DNA of 20,043 nucleotides from Christensenella sp. UBA7102 (lineage in GTDB: Bacteria > Bacillota > Clostridia > Christensenellales > UBA1750). The stretch covers positions 1-20,043 of the forward strand of contig DKYK01000071.1 in assembly GCA_002492415.1 (NCBI GenBank), in the 5' to 3' direction. Of the stretch, positions 1 through 6,623 are shown piece after piece. The notes beneath the pieces are model-generated. The model was not told the origin of the DNA and searched no databases. It was given only the letters and a program-made list of their open reading frames with translations. The first letter of the stretch is position 1. Each line of letters begins with the position of its first letter. A program made the position numbers and the translations under genes.

Positions 1-212
1 GCCTGGCCGGGCTTGCACTCCACCTTGAACACGTTGCCGGGCATGGGGCTGGGCACGGGGGTCTCACCGGCGGCGGGAGCGGCGGGGGCGGGAGCCGCAG
101 CGGGAGCGGCCACGGGAGCGGCGGGCATGACGGGCATCGCGGCGCCATCCTTGATCTCCTCAGCGCACACTTCGTAGGACTTGCCATTGACGGTAATCAT
201 AAACTTACGCAT
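1..212 (-). CDS. Biotin carboxyl carrier subunit of a decarboxylase (partial, N-terminal part)
   Basis: This is the N-terminal 70 residues of a biotin/lipoyl attachment protein; the rest lies before base 1. It begins MRKFMITVNGKSYEV, then has an Ala/Pro-rich flexible linker (about residues 28-52), then the start of the biotinyl fold, PVPSPMPGNVFKV. The biotinylated lysine motif (usually AMKM) is outside the window, so biotinylation cannot be confirmed. In Na+-pump decarboxylases and acyl-CoA carboxylases this protein carries the carboxyl group from the carboxyltransferase to the next subunit. The start is ATG at 212 with TTAGGAGGC ahead of it. It is third in the operon, 44 bp after the gamma subunit. 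A beta (OadB/MmdB-type) membrane subunit would be expected next, beyond the window. Confidence 0.88.
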   Translation of the reverse strand, partial: MRKFMITVNGKSYEVCAEEIKDGAAMPVMPAAPVAAPAAAPAPAAPAAGETPVPSPMPGNVFKVECKPGQ

Positions 213-256
213 TGCGAAAGCCTCCTAAATTTCTATATCGTTCCGTATGGGGGAAA

Positions 257-646
257 TCAGTAGCGAGTGTTGACATATTCCTGGCGGCCCGAAGCGCTCC
301 AGGCAGGGGTATTGGAACCCACGCGGCGCACGGAGCGCACCACCAGGCCGTTGCCGGACTCGGACATCATCGCGACGACCGCCGCGATGACGGCTGCGAT
401 CTCGTCCTCATCCTCCTGCGCGGCGGCAGGGGCTGCTGCGGGGGCGGGAGCCGGAGCGGGCGCAGGTTTGGCGGCAGGGGCCTTGGCCGTCTTGCCGCGG
501 CTGCCCACGGCCTGGAAGATCTTGGCCTGGATGGTCAGCACGAGGATGAGCAGGATCAATGTGATAAACACGATGCCAAAGCCCACCGCAAACACGATGC
601 CCGCACCGCTCATCACCTGGGGATCGATACTGGCTGTAACGTACAT
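257..646 (-). CDS. OadG/MmdD-like gamma (membrane anchor) subunit of a Na+-pump decarboxylase
   Basis: A 129-residue single-pass membrane protein. Residues about 14-42 form one hydrophobic helix, followed by an Ala/Pro linker (about 56-75) and an acidic patch (EDEDE near 79-83). The C-terminus is short and basic and contains PAWSASGRQEY, a W...GR pattern typical of the OadG family. Such gamma subunits anchor and assemble the decarboxylase at the membrane. The position between the carboxyltransferase and the biotin carrier is the main support, because the family is weakly conserved. The start is ATG at 646, preceded by AGGAGG with 8-base spacing. Confidence 0.82.
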   Translation of the reverse strand: MYVTASIDPQVMSGAGIVFAVGFGIVFITLILLILVLTIQAKIFQAVGSRGKTAKAPAAKPAPAPAPAPAAAPAAAQEDEDEIAAVIAAVVAMMSESGNGLVVRSVRRVGSNTPAWSASGRQEYVNTRY

Positions 647-682
647 GATGGAAACCTCCTTCTTCTCTTATAGCCCTGCGCC

Positions 683-2140
683 TTACAGGGGGAGGTTGCC
701 ATGCTTGCGGGGCAGCAGCACCTCGCGCTTGCCCAGCAGCATCTCCAGCGCCGCCGCGATCATCTGACGGGTGGCGGCAGGCTCGATGACGTCGTCGGCC
801 ACGCCGGCCTCGCAGGTTGCGACCGCGCCGTTGGCTTCCTTGTAGGCTTCCACCAGCTCGGAAATGTCCGCGCCGTCCTTGATTTCCTGCTTATTCAGGA
901 TGCGCACGGCGGCCTCGGCGTTGATGGGGGCGACAAAGGCGGTGGGCCAGGCGAACACGATATCCGCGCCGTTGGCCTTGGAGCCCATCGCGGAATAGGC
1001 CGCGCCGATGGCGTCGCCGCAGAGGATGGAGACCTTGGGCACCACGGCCTCAGCATAGGCGAAAATCAGCTGCGCAGCGGAAGAAATGGCGGCAGCGTTG
1101 TTCTCAGGGGTGACGGTATTCTGTCCGGCGGTATTGACCAGCGTGATCACCGGCAGGTTGAAGCAGTCGCACAGGCGGATGAAGCGCGCAGCCTTTTTGC
1201 AGGCGGAGGCGCACAGCACGCCGTCATAGGACGCGGGATTGTTTGCCACGATGCCGACGCAGCGGCCGCCCACGCGAGCCAAAGCCGTGATCATGTTGGG
1301 TGCGAAATCCTTGGACAGCTCCACATAGTCGTTGAAATCGGCGATGCGCACGATGGCGTCATGCGCGTCATGGTACGTATCGATGTCCAGCATGCGGTTG
1401 AGGTCGTCGCTCATGGCCAGCGGCGCGTCCTCCTGGTTGTTGCTGGGCAGGAAGGAGAGCACCTTGCGCGCCATGGCAAAGGCCTCCTCCTCGGTATCCA
1501 CGCAGATGGATGCCGCGCCGGACTCGGACAGCTTCTTGCCGCCGCCCAGATCCTTTGCAGTGAGATTTTTTCCGGTTCTGGCGGAGACCACCTGCGGGCC
1601 GGTGACAAACATCTGGCCCACTTTGTCGGCCACGATGGTCACATCCGTCAGCGCGGGCACAAAGGCCGCGCCGCCCGCGCAGGGCCCCAGGATCAGCGAG
1701 ATCTGCGGCACCACGCCGGAGATGGACGCCGTCTCCTTCATGATGGACGCATAGGCGTTCAGCGCCTCGACGCCCTGGGCAAGGTCCGCGCCGGCGGAGT
1801 CGCACATGGCGATGACGGGCGCGCCGGTCTTCTGCGCCAGCTCCATCAGCCGCACGATCTTGGCGGCCGCAGCCGCGCCCATCGCGCCGCCCTTTACGGT
1901 GAAATCCTGCGCGTAGACGTACACCGGCCGCTCGTCAATGACGCCGTAGCCCGTGATGACGCTGCTCGCGCTCTCCTTTGCCGCAGTGAACGCGCCTACT
2001 TCGACGAAGCTGCCTTCGTCCAGCAGCTTTGCGACGCGCTCTCTCGCGGTCATCTTGCCGGCCTCATGCTGCCTGGCCACGCGGTCTTTTCCGCCGCCGG
2101 CAAGCAGCTTCTGCCTGCGTTCGTTCAGTTCAACACTCAT
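683..2140 (-). CDS. Acyl-CoA carboxyltransferase, MmdA/PccB superfamily (decarboxylase alpha subunit)
   Basis: A 485-residue two-domain carboxyltransferase of the crotonase fold. It would move a carboxyl group between an acyl-CoA and biotin; with a gamma subunit and biotin carrier next to it, a Na+-pump acyl-CoA decarboxylase (methylmalonyl-CoA type) is the likely complex. Family landmarks are KMTARERVAKLLDEGSF near the N-terminus, VYAQDFTVKGGAMG, GPCAGGAAF (152-160), LPSNN and AWPTAF. Several usual motifs differ: DSAGAD (114-119) replaces DSGGAR, NTAGQ (336-340) replaces D-x-PGF, and GDAIGAAY (375-382) replaces RKAYGGAY. The substrate is therefore uncertain. I chose ATG at 2140 because GGAGGTAG precedes it and the conserved sequence begins soon after. 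The frame stays open upstream to 2263, but that part looks non-coding. Confidence 0.88.
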   Translation of the reverse strand: MSVELNERRQKLLAGGGKDRVARQHEAGKMTARERVAKLLDEGSFVEVGAFTAAKESASSVITGYGVIDERPVYVYAQDFTVKGGAMGAAAAAKIVRLMELAQKTGAPVIAMCDSAGADLAQGVEALNAYASIMKETASISGVVPQISLILGPCAGGAAFVPALTDVTIVADKVGQMFVTGPQVVSARTGKNLTAKDLGGGKKLSESGAASICVDTEEEAFAMARKVLSFLPSNNQEDAPLAMSDDLNRMLDIDTYHDAHDAIVRIADFNDYVELSKDFAPNMITALARVGGRCVGIVANNPASYDGVLCASACKKAARFIRLCDCFNLPVITLVNTAGQNTVTPENNAAAISSAAQLIFAYAEAVVPKVSILCGDAIGAAYSAMGSKANGADIVFAWPTAFVAPINAEAAVRILNKQEIKDGADISELVEAYKEANGAVATCEAGVADDVIEPAATRQMIAAALEMLLGKREVLLPRKHGNLPL

Positions 2141-2301
2141 TGCGCCTACCTCCAAACCATTTTTTGCAACGCTCGCCCGGGGCATCCGGGCATTCATTGA
2201 TGAATTCTTAACGGGCAAACCAATCTTGCCCCTATTTCTGGATTCTCCGTCAATACTTGTCAATCCTGCCCAAATCCGACAGATAATGTTCTTTTAACAT
2301 T
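2141..2301 (-). promoter_or_regulatory. Structured leader/promoter region of the decarboxylase operon
   Basis: This is 161 bp without a gene. Read on the minus strand it holds ATTGAC twice (a TTGACA and a TTGACG, possible -35 boxes, without a good -10). Three inverted repeats follow: GGGCAA/TTGCCC (arms 2213-2218 and 2226-2231), ATTCAT/ATGAAT (2192-2205) and GCCCGG/CCGGGC (arms 2175-2180 and 2186-2191). The last is followed by an A-rich stretch and the GGAGG site. A further repeat, AATGTT/AACATT, lies at the end of mnmM (about 2286-2302). No known riboswitch class was recognised. A regulatory role is inferred. Confidence 0.4.
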
Positions 2302-2871
2302 CTAGGACAGCGATTCCTTCTGGATGAGCGCCAGCTTCGGCGAATCCTGCCGCTGGTTGGCAAATTCGCACCATAGCACATTGAAGCGGTGAATATCCGC
2401 TTCCTCCAGCATCTGCCGCAGCGCGAGTTTTTCGCGCGCACCCTCGGCGTGGCCAGGATAGATGCATACCGACACCAGCCCGCCCGGCCGCACCAGTTCC
2501 ATCGCAGCGGACACAGCGGCAAGCGTGCTGTCCGTGCGGGTGGTGACGCAGTGGTCGCCCGTGGGCAGCCAGCCCAAATTGAACAGGATGGCGGCCGGAG
2601 GCTCGTCCACATAGGCAGCCATATTGGCGTGGCTGTCCAGAATCAAGCGGACGCGATCCGCGCAGCCGCCGTCCTCCAGCCGTTTTTTTGTGGCGTCCAG
2701 CGCCGCCTGCTGCACGTCAAAGGCCCAAACTCTGCCCCTCTCCCCCACCTTCTGCGCCAGGTAGAGCGTATCGTGGCCATTGCCCATCGTGGCGTCGACA
2801 GCGGCGTCGCCGGGCCGCAGCAGCGTATCCAATAAGTCCCTTGCCAGATAGCGCGCGTTTCTAAGCTTCAT
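2302..2871 (-). CDS. mnmM: tRNA mnm5s2U biosynthesis methyltransferase (YtqB/MnmM family)
   Basis: A 189-residue class I SAM-dependent methyltransferase of the family once called rRNA_methylase. Motif I is DATMGNGHD (26-34), an acidic residue follows in FDVQ (about 51-54), and the family-typical NLGWLPTGDH is at 98-107. B. subtilis YtqB, now MnmM, performs the last methyl transfer in forming 5-methylaminomethyl-2-thiouridine at the tRNA wobble base; assignment here rests on family resemblance. The start ATG at 2871 overlaps the end of rluB by 11 bp, with GGGAGG inside rluB as ribosome site, so the genes are co-transcribed and probably translationally coupled. It is last in its operon; no strong terminator follows. 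Confidence 0.87.
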   Translation of the reverse strand: MKLRNARYLARDLLDTLLRPGDAAVDATMGNGHDTLYLAQKVGERGRVWAFDVQQAALDATKKRLEDGGCADRVRLILDSHANMAAYVDEPPAAILFNLGWLPTGDHCVTTRTDSTLAAVSAAMELVRPGGLVSVCIYPGHAEGAREKLALRQMLEEADIHRFNVLWCEFANQRQDSPKLALIQKESLS

Positions 2872-3598
2872 CGCCGTTTCCTCCCAGCGCGCGCAGGTAG
2901 TCCACCTCAGCGGGCGTCAGATGTCGCCACGCCCCCGCTTTCAGACGCCCCAGCGACAGCTGGCCGATGCGCTCCCTGCGCAGATACACCACGCGCGCGC
3001 CCACCGCCTCGAACATGCGGCGCACCAACCGGTTGTGCCCTTCGTGCACCGCGATGGTCAAATGGGTCAGGCCCGGATAGGCGGGATCGTCGGGCAGCAG
3101 CGTGACCTTCGCCCGTGCGGTGCGGTGGCCGTCGTCGAGCGTCAACCCGTTTTCCAGACGGCCCAGCGCCTGCTCGGTCAGCTCCCCGCGCACGCGCGCG
3201 TAGTAGAGCTTCTCCACCTCGCTGCTGGGGTGGGTGATGCTCTGCATCAGCTCGCCGTCGTTGGTCAGCAGCAGCAGCCCTTCTGTATCGTAGTCCAACC
3301 GCCCCACCGGGTAAATGCGCTCGGAAATGCCCTCGATCAGATCTCGCACAGTTTTTCGTCCCTGGGGATCGCTCAGCGTCGTCACCACGCCCTGCGGTTT
3401 GTTGAGCAGGATGTACTGCCGCCGTTTTTCCGCGCAGATGGGGGCGCCGTCCACGCACACCGCGTCGCCCTCCTCCACCTGTGCGCCCATGACGTCCACG
3501 ACCCTGCCGTTGACCGTCACGCGCCCTGCGGCGATGATCTCCTCACACTTCCTGCGCGAGGCCACGCCGCACTCCGCCATGTATTTTTGCAACCTCAT
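2861..3598 (-). CDS. rluB: 23S rRNA pseudouridine synthase RluB-type
   Basis: A 245-residue RsuA/RluB-family enzyme. An N-terminal S4 RNA-binding domain (MRLQKYMAECGVASRRKCEEII) occupies about 1-60, then comes the catalytic domain with GRLDYDTEGLLLLTNDGEL; D102 in GRLD is the predicted catalytic aspartate. RluB forms pseudouridine in helix 89 of 23S rRNA. Related RluE/RsuA members cannot be fully excluded, but length, S4 domain and gene context fit RluB. The start ATG at 3598 overlaps the carboxypeptidase stop as ATGA, and the 3' end overlaps mnmM. In many Clostridia this gene follows dacB-spmA-spmB; here it follows the carboxypeptidase directly. Confidence 0.9.
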   Translation of the reverse strand: MRLQKYMAECGVASRRKCEEIIAAGRVTVNGRVVDVMGAQVEEGDAVCVDGAPICAEKRRQYILLNKPQGVVTTLSDPQGRKTVRDLIEGISERIYPVGRLDYDTEGLLLLTNDGELMQSITHPSSEVEKLYYARVRGELTEQALGRLENGLTLDDGHRTARAKVTLLPDDPAYPGLTHLTIAVHEGHNRLVRRMFEAVGARVVYLRRERIGQLSLGRLKAGAWRHLTPAEVDYLRALGGNGDEA

Positions 3599-4740
3599 GC
3601 CGTCCCTTGCCCCTCCTGCTCCATTTCAATGGGAAACCAGAGCTCCAGCACGCGCCGCAGCGCCTGTGACCAGCTCCGCCGCTGCGGCATCTGCACCGTC
3701 TCGCCTGCGACCAGCGGCACGCGCACCGATTTCCCCTTTTCTATCCCAATGATAGCATACCCCAAAACCTGCCCGCGTGCAACATCTGTCGTCAGCTTTT
3801 CTGGCAATTCCAGCATGACCTCCGCCGTTTCTCCCTGCGCCAGCGGCGCTTCCGCGTCCCACATGGGCAGCACAGGCACCGTTTGATCGGAAAACGCGCA
3901 GGGCAGGTGCGCCGCTGGCTCCAGGCTGTCCAGCACCGTGACCATCCCGTAATTTTCAAATCCCTCATCCAGCAGCCGCAGGCTGTCGTTCCACATGTCG
4001 GGCGCGTTGAGCACCACGCAGATCAGCTGCATGCCCTGCCGCTGCGCTCCCGACACGAGGCAGCGCCCCGCCGCCTTTGTGTAGCCCGTCTTGACGCCGT
4101 TTCCTCCCTTGCAGAGCGTGAGCATTTTGTTTTTGTTCTTCATTGCCCTGTCGTAAGGGTGCCCTTCCCAGGGCACGGCGATGTACTGCGTGGACACGAT
4201 GCGCCGAAAATCGGCGTTTTCATACGCCGCGCAGGTGATGGCGGCCAGCTCGCGCGCCGTGGTGTAGTGATCCTTGGCGGGCAGGCCGTGCGGATTGACA
4301 AAGTGCGTGTGGGTAAGGCCCAATTCCTCCGCCTTTTGGTTCATCAGCGCCGCAAAGTTCTCGACGCTGCCCGATACGTGCAGCGCCAGCGCCACCGCCG
4401 CGTCGTTGCCCGACCGCAGCATCAGCCCGTAGAGCAGCTGCTCCACGGTGAGGGTCTCCCCCACCTCCAGGTACATGCTGCTGCCCTCAATGCCCGACAT
4501 GCGCGCGTCGATGGTCACCGTGTCCGTCAGCGCTGCGTTCTCCAGCACGCACAGCGCCGTCATGATCTTGGTGGTGCTGGCCATGGGCAGCTGCTCATCG
4601 GCATTTGCCGCGTACAACACCCGTTCGGTGGACTGTTCCATCACCACGGCGGCGCGCGCCGTGCCCTCCGTGCCCGCCTTCACCCGCGCCGGACACAGCA
4701 ACAGCGCCAGCGCCAGCGCGCATGCCATCCATTTTCTCAT
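3595..4740 (-). CDS. D-alanyl-D-alanine carboxypeptidase (DacB/DacF type, peptidase S11)
   Basis: A 381-residue low-molecular-weight penicillin-binding protein that trims the terminal D-Ala from peptidoglycan stem peptides. A signal peptide is visible (MRKWMACALALALLLCPARVKA, residues 1-22). The catalytic motifs are in order: STTK (S55-K58), SGN (110-112) and KTG (217-219). A C-terminal beta domain follows (about 270-360), and the tail has an amphipathic basic stretch as in membrane-tethered family members. ATG at 4740 is preferred over an in-frame ATG at 4812 because it begins the signal peptide and follows AGGGGGCGG. It is first in the operon with rluB and mnmM. Next to gerW, a role in sporulation cortex synthesis is plausible but inferred. 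Confidence 0.92.
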   Translation of the reverse strand: MRKWMACALALALLLCPARVKAGTEGTARAAVVMEQSTERVLYAANADEQLPMASTTKIMTALCVLENAALTDTVTIDARMSGIEGSSMYLEVGETLTVEQLLYGLMLRSGNDAAVALALHVSGSVENFAALMNQKAEELGLTHTHFVNPHGLPAKDHYTTARELAAITCAAYENADFRRIVSTQYIAVPWEGHPYDRAMKNKNKMLTLCKGGNGVKTGYTKAAGRCLVSGAQRQGMQLICVVLNAPDMWNDSLRLLDEGFENYGMVTVLDSLEPAAHLPCAFSDQTVPVLPMWDAEAPLAQGETAEVMLELPEKLTTDVARGQVLGYAIIGIEKGKSVRVPLVAGETVQMPQRRSWSQALRRVLELWFPIEMEQEGQGTA

Positions 4741-4760
4741 AAAAAACCGCCCCCTGTCGC

Positions 4761-4802
4761 AAAATAAAGCGCCTCTGCACTTACACTGTATGCAGAAGCG
4801 CC
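4761..4802 (-). terminator. Rho-independent terminator after gerW
   Basis: An 11-bp stem (4769-4779 with 4791-4801, one G-U wobble) with an 11-base loop, followed on the minus strand by TTTATTTT. It lies between the gerW stop and the carboxypeptidase start, so it separates these two transcripts or attenuates read-through. Confidence 0.82.
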
Positions 4803-4815
4803 TTACGGGCATGAG

Positions 4816-5226
4816 CTAAATGTGAATCTCGGTCACGCCATGTTTTTCGGGCAGCAGATCCTTTACATCCTTTACGATCTGCGGGATCATCTCCACCAGC
4901 CGGTCAATGGGCGTGGAGTTGACCGCGGGCAGCAGGCGCACCTGGTCGCCGCTGACCATCAGGAAGGCCACAGGGCTGACCGTCACCCCCGCGCCCGTGC
5001 CGCCCGCAAAGGGCAGCGGCTGCGGATTCTCGTCCAACGGCAGCGGCACGCTCTTGCAGTCGTACTCCCCGCCGCCCGCCACAAAGCCGAAGCTGACGCG
5101 CGAGACCGGGATGACCGTCACGCCCTCCCCCGCGCTGACCGGCACGCCCACCACAGTGCTGACGTCGATCATTTCCTTCAAACTCTCCATGGTGGTGCCC
5201 ATGATGTTCTCAATCGGGTGCGCCAT
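4816..5226 (-). CDS. gerW: GerW/YtfJ family sporulation protein
   Basis: A 136-residue protein with the family pattern: a short N-terminal helix (HPIENIMGTTMESLKEMIDV), then VVGVPVSAGEGVTVIPVSRVSFGFVAGGGEY, a Gly-rich GGTGAGVTVSPVAFL segment and a C-terminal helix containing IPQIVKDV. In B. subtilis, YtfJ/GerW is made in the forespore and is needed for germination linked to L-alanine receptors; the molecular role is not fully known. I chose ATG at 5226, preceded by GAGGGGGAAG; an upstream extension to 5337 is in frame but lacks family sequence. It is divergent from the Lgt-DUF2953 gene, and its own terminator follows. Confidence 0.92.
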   Translation of the reverse strand: MAHPIENIMGTTMESLKEMIDVSTVVGVPVSAGEGVTVIPVSRVSFGFVAGGGEYDCKSVPLPLDENPQPLPFAGGTGAGVTVSPVAFLMVSGDQVRLLPAVNSTPIDRLVEMIPQIVKDVKDLLPEKHGVTEIHI

Positions 5227-5305
5227 ACCAACTTCCCCCTCGTTGTGAAAAATTACCGCGCGAAGCGGCTTGCGTTCAGCGCTACTTTTCCCCCGGCGCG
5301 CGCTC

Positions 5306-5319
5306 TTTATGCGCATAAA
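5306..5319. promoter_or_regulatory. 14-bp perfect palindrome between gerW and the Lgt-DUF2953 gene
   Basis: TTTATGCGCATAAA is a perfect dyad in the 150-bp divergent spacer. It could be an operator serving both genes. No convincing sigma-A, sigma-F or sigma-G promoter could be placed with it, so the function is only inferred. Confidence 0.35.
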
Positions 5320-5376
5320 TCCGCACTCGGCCGCCAACGCTACAGGAAGAAACCGGAAATTCCGTCAAGGGGGTGT

Positions 5377-6609
5377 GTGCGCTTGCTTCCGTTCCTCCAT
5401 CTATTTTCGCTGCGCGTGCCGACCTACGCGCTGTTTGTGGGTCTGGGCGCGGCGCTGGGGCTGAGCCTGTTCTTCCTGCGTCTGCCCAAGGGGACGGCGC
5501 GCGCCGCCGCGCGGTGGACAGCGGCGGTGGCGGCGGGCGCGCTGCTGGGCGCCAAGCTGCTCTACCTTGCCACCATGCCCCGGGGCACGCCGCTCTCCTC
5601 CGCGCTGCTGACGGGCTTTGTGTTCCACGGCGGGCTGCTGGGCGGAGCGCTTATCGGGCTGCTGGCCGCGCGCGCGCTGCGCCTGGATGTGCTGATGCTG
5701 ATGGACCATGCCGCGCCCTGTCTTGCCATCGGGCACGGAATCGGGCGGGTAGGATGTTTTTTCGCGGGCTGCTGCTACGGCGTGCCCGTGCCCTGGGGAA
5801 TTGTGCTGCCGCAGGCGCTGGCCGCGCCGCGCGACGTGCCGCTGCTGCCCGTACAGCTGATTGAGGCGGCGCTGAACGTAACTTTGGGCGTCGCGTTGCT
5901 GCGCTATGCTCGCAAGGAGCGCGAACCGGGATACACGGCCGGGCTGTACTTCCTGTCCTATGCCGTTTTGCGCTTCTGCCTGGAATTTTTCCGTGGGGAC
6001 GAGGTGCGCGGAGCGGCGGCGGGGCTGTCCACGGGACAGTGGATGTCGCTGGCGCTGCTGGCGGCAGGGCTTGCGCTGTTTGCCCGCGTGTGCACGGCGG
6101 AGCTGGAACTGCAAAACACGCGTCTCGTGCTCCGGCTGCGGCCGCTGTCCTGTCCGCTGCCACTGCGCATAACCGCCTCGCTGACGCGCGGCCCGGACGG
6201 ACGCCTGCGCGCAGCGCTGTTTTTCTTCCGTAAAAAAATCCCCTTGCGGACCCGCAAACGACGGTCGCCCGCCAAGCGCAGCGCGCTGCTGCGCCGCCTG
6301 GAGATGCCGCAGGTTCGGCTGCTCGACATCCGCGCCGTGCTGCGCGTGCCCGAGGACGCCGCCGCCACCGCGCAGCTGACGGGGCTGGTGCGCGCAGGGC
6401 TGGCCGCGCTCTGCGCCCGCATCCGCGCCGGCCAGGGTGAAGACGCGCCGCTGTCCGCAGCCGCCGTTCCTTCCTTCGGCGCCAAACCCTCCTCGCTTTT
6501 CGTCCACGCGAAATTCTCATTCCGGACGGCAAACCTGATCGGCGCGGGCCTGTCCTCCCTGAAAAAGTCAGGGGAAAAGCGGGATGCCCCGTCCGTCATT
6601 CATCGCTGA
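5377..6609 (+). CDS. Fusion of Lgt-like membrane domain and DUF2953-like (YtfI) domain
   Basis: A 410-residue protein. Residues 1-235 are a multi-pass membrane domain of the prolipoprotein diacylglyceryl transferase (Lgt) family: HGGLLGG (84-90, the His of Lgt), GHGIGRVGCFFAGCCYG (119-135), RFCLEFFRGDEVRG (199-212) and GLSTGQW (216-222). The usual Lgt signature GRIGNFxN is changed to GRVGCFFA, so the essential Asn is a Cys; canonical Lgt activity is doubtful. Residues about 240-400 resemble DUF2953, the B. subtilis YtfI family: a beta-rich basic stretch, then PEDAAATAQLTGLVRAGL, VPSFG and HAKFSFRTANLI. The reading frame is uninterrupted. The start is uncertain: GTG at 5377 is only 3 bases after AAGGGGG, and TTG at 5383 has a better 9-base gap. 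It lies tail-to-tail with the methyltransferase. Confidence 0.75.
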   Translation: MRLLPFLHLFSLRVPTYALFVGLGAALGLSLFFLRLPKGTARAAARWTAAVAAGALLGAKLLYLATMPRGTPLSSALLTGFVFHGGLLGGALIGLLAARALRLDVLMLMDHAAPCLAIGHGIGRVGCFFAGCCYGVPVPWGIVLPQALAAPRDVPLLPVQLIEAALNVTLGVALLRYARKEREPGYTAGLYFLSYAVLRFCLEFFRGDEVRGAAAGLSTGQWMSLALLAAGLALFARVCTAELELQNTRLVLRLRPLSCPLPLRITASLTRGPDGRLRAALFFFRKKIPLRTRKRRSPAKRSALLRRLEMPQVRLLDIRAVLRVPEDAAATAQLTGLVRAGLAALCARIRAGQGEDAPLSAAAVPSFGAKPSSLFVHAKFSFRTANLIGAGLSSLKKSGEKRDAPSVIHR

Positions 6610-6623
6610 ACCTCTGGCGGGCA

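Noticed and set aside
701..2200. Long plus-strand open frame opposite the carboxyltransferase gene
   Set aside because: It is antisense to a well-supported gene, and its protein is low-complexity His/Gly/Arg-rich, as expected from GC-rich codon mirror reading.
2141..2263. N-terminal extension of the carboxyltransferase
   Set aside because: Family sequence starts after ATG 2140, which has its own GGAGG site; the extension overlaps the repeat-rich leader.
2286..2304. AATGTT/AACATT repeat at the end of mnmM as a terminator
   Set aside because: The stem is only 6 bp and AT-rich, and no T-run follows on the minus strand.
4822..5376. Upstream extension of the Lgt-DUF2953 frame from an ATG at 4822
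   Set aside because: It runs antisense through gerW and has no Lgt-like sequence; a ribosome site occurs near 5367.
5401..6532. Minus-strand open frames opposite the Lgt-DUF2953 gene
   Set aside because: Repetitive Arg/Ala/Gln composition and no family motif; they are shadows of the plus-strand gene.
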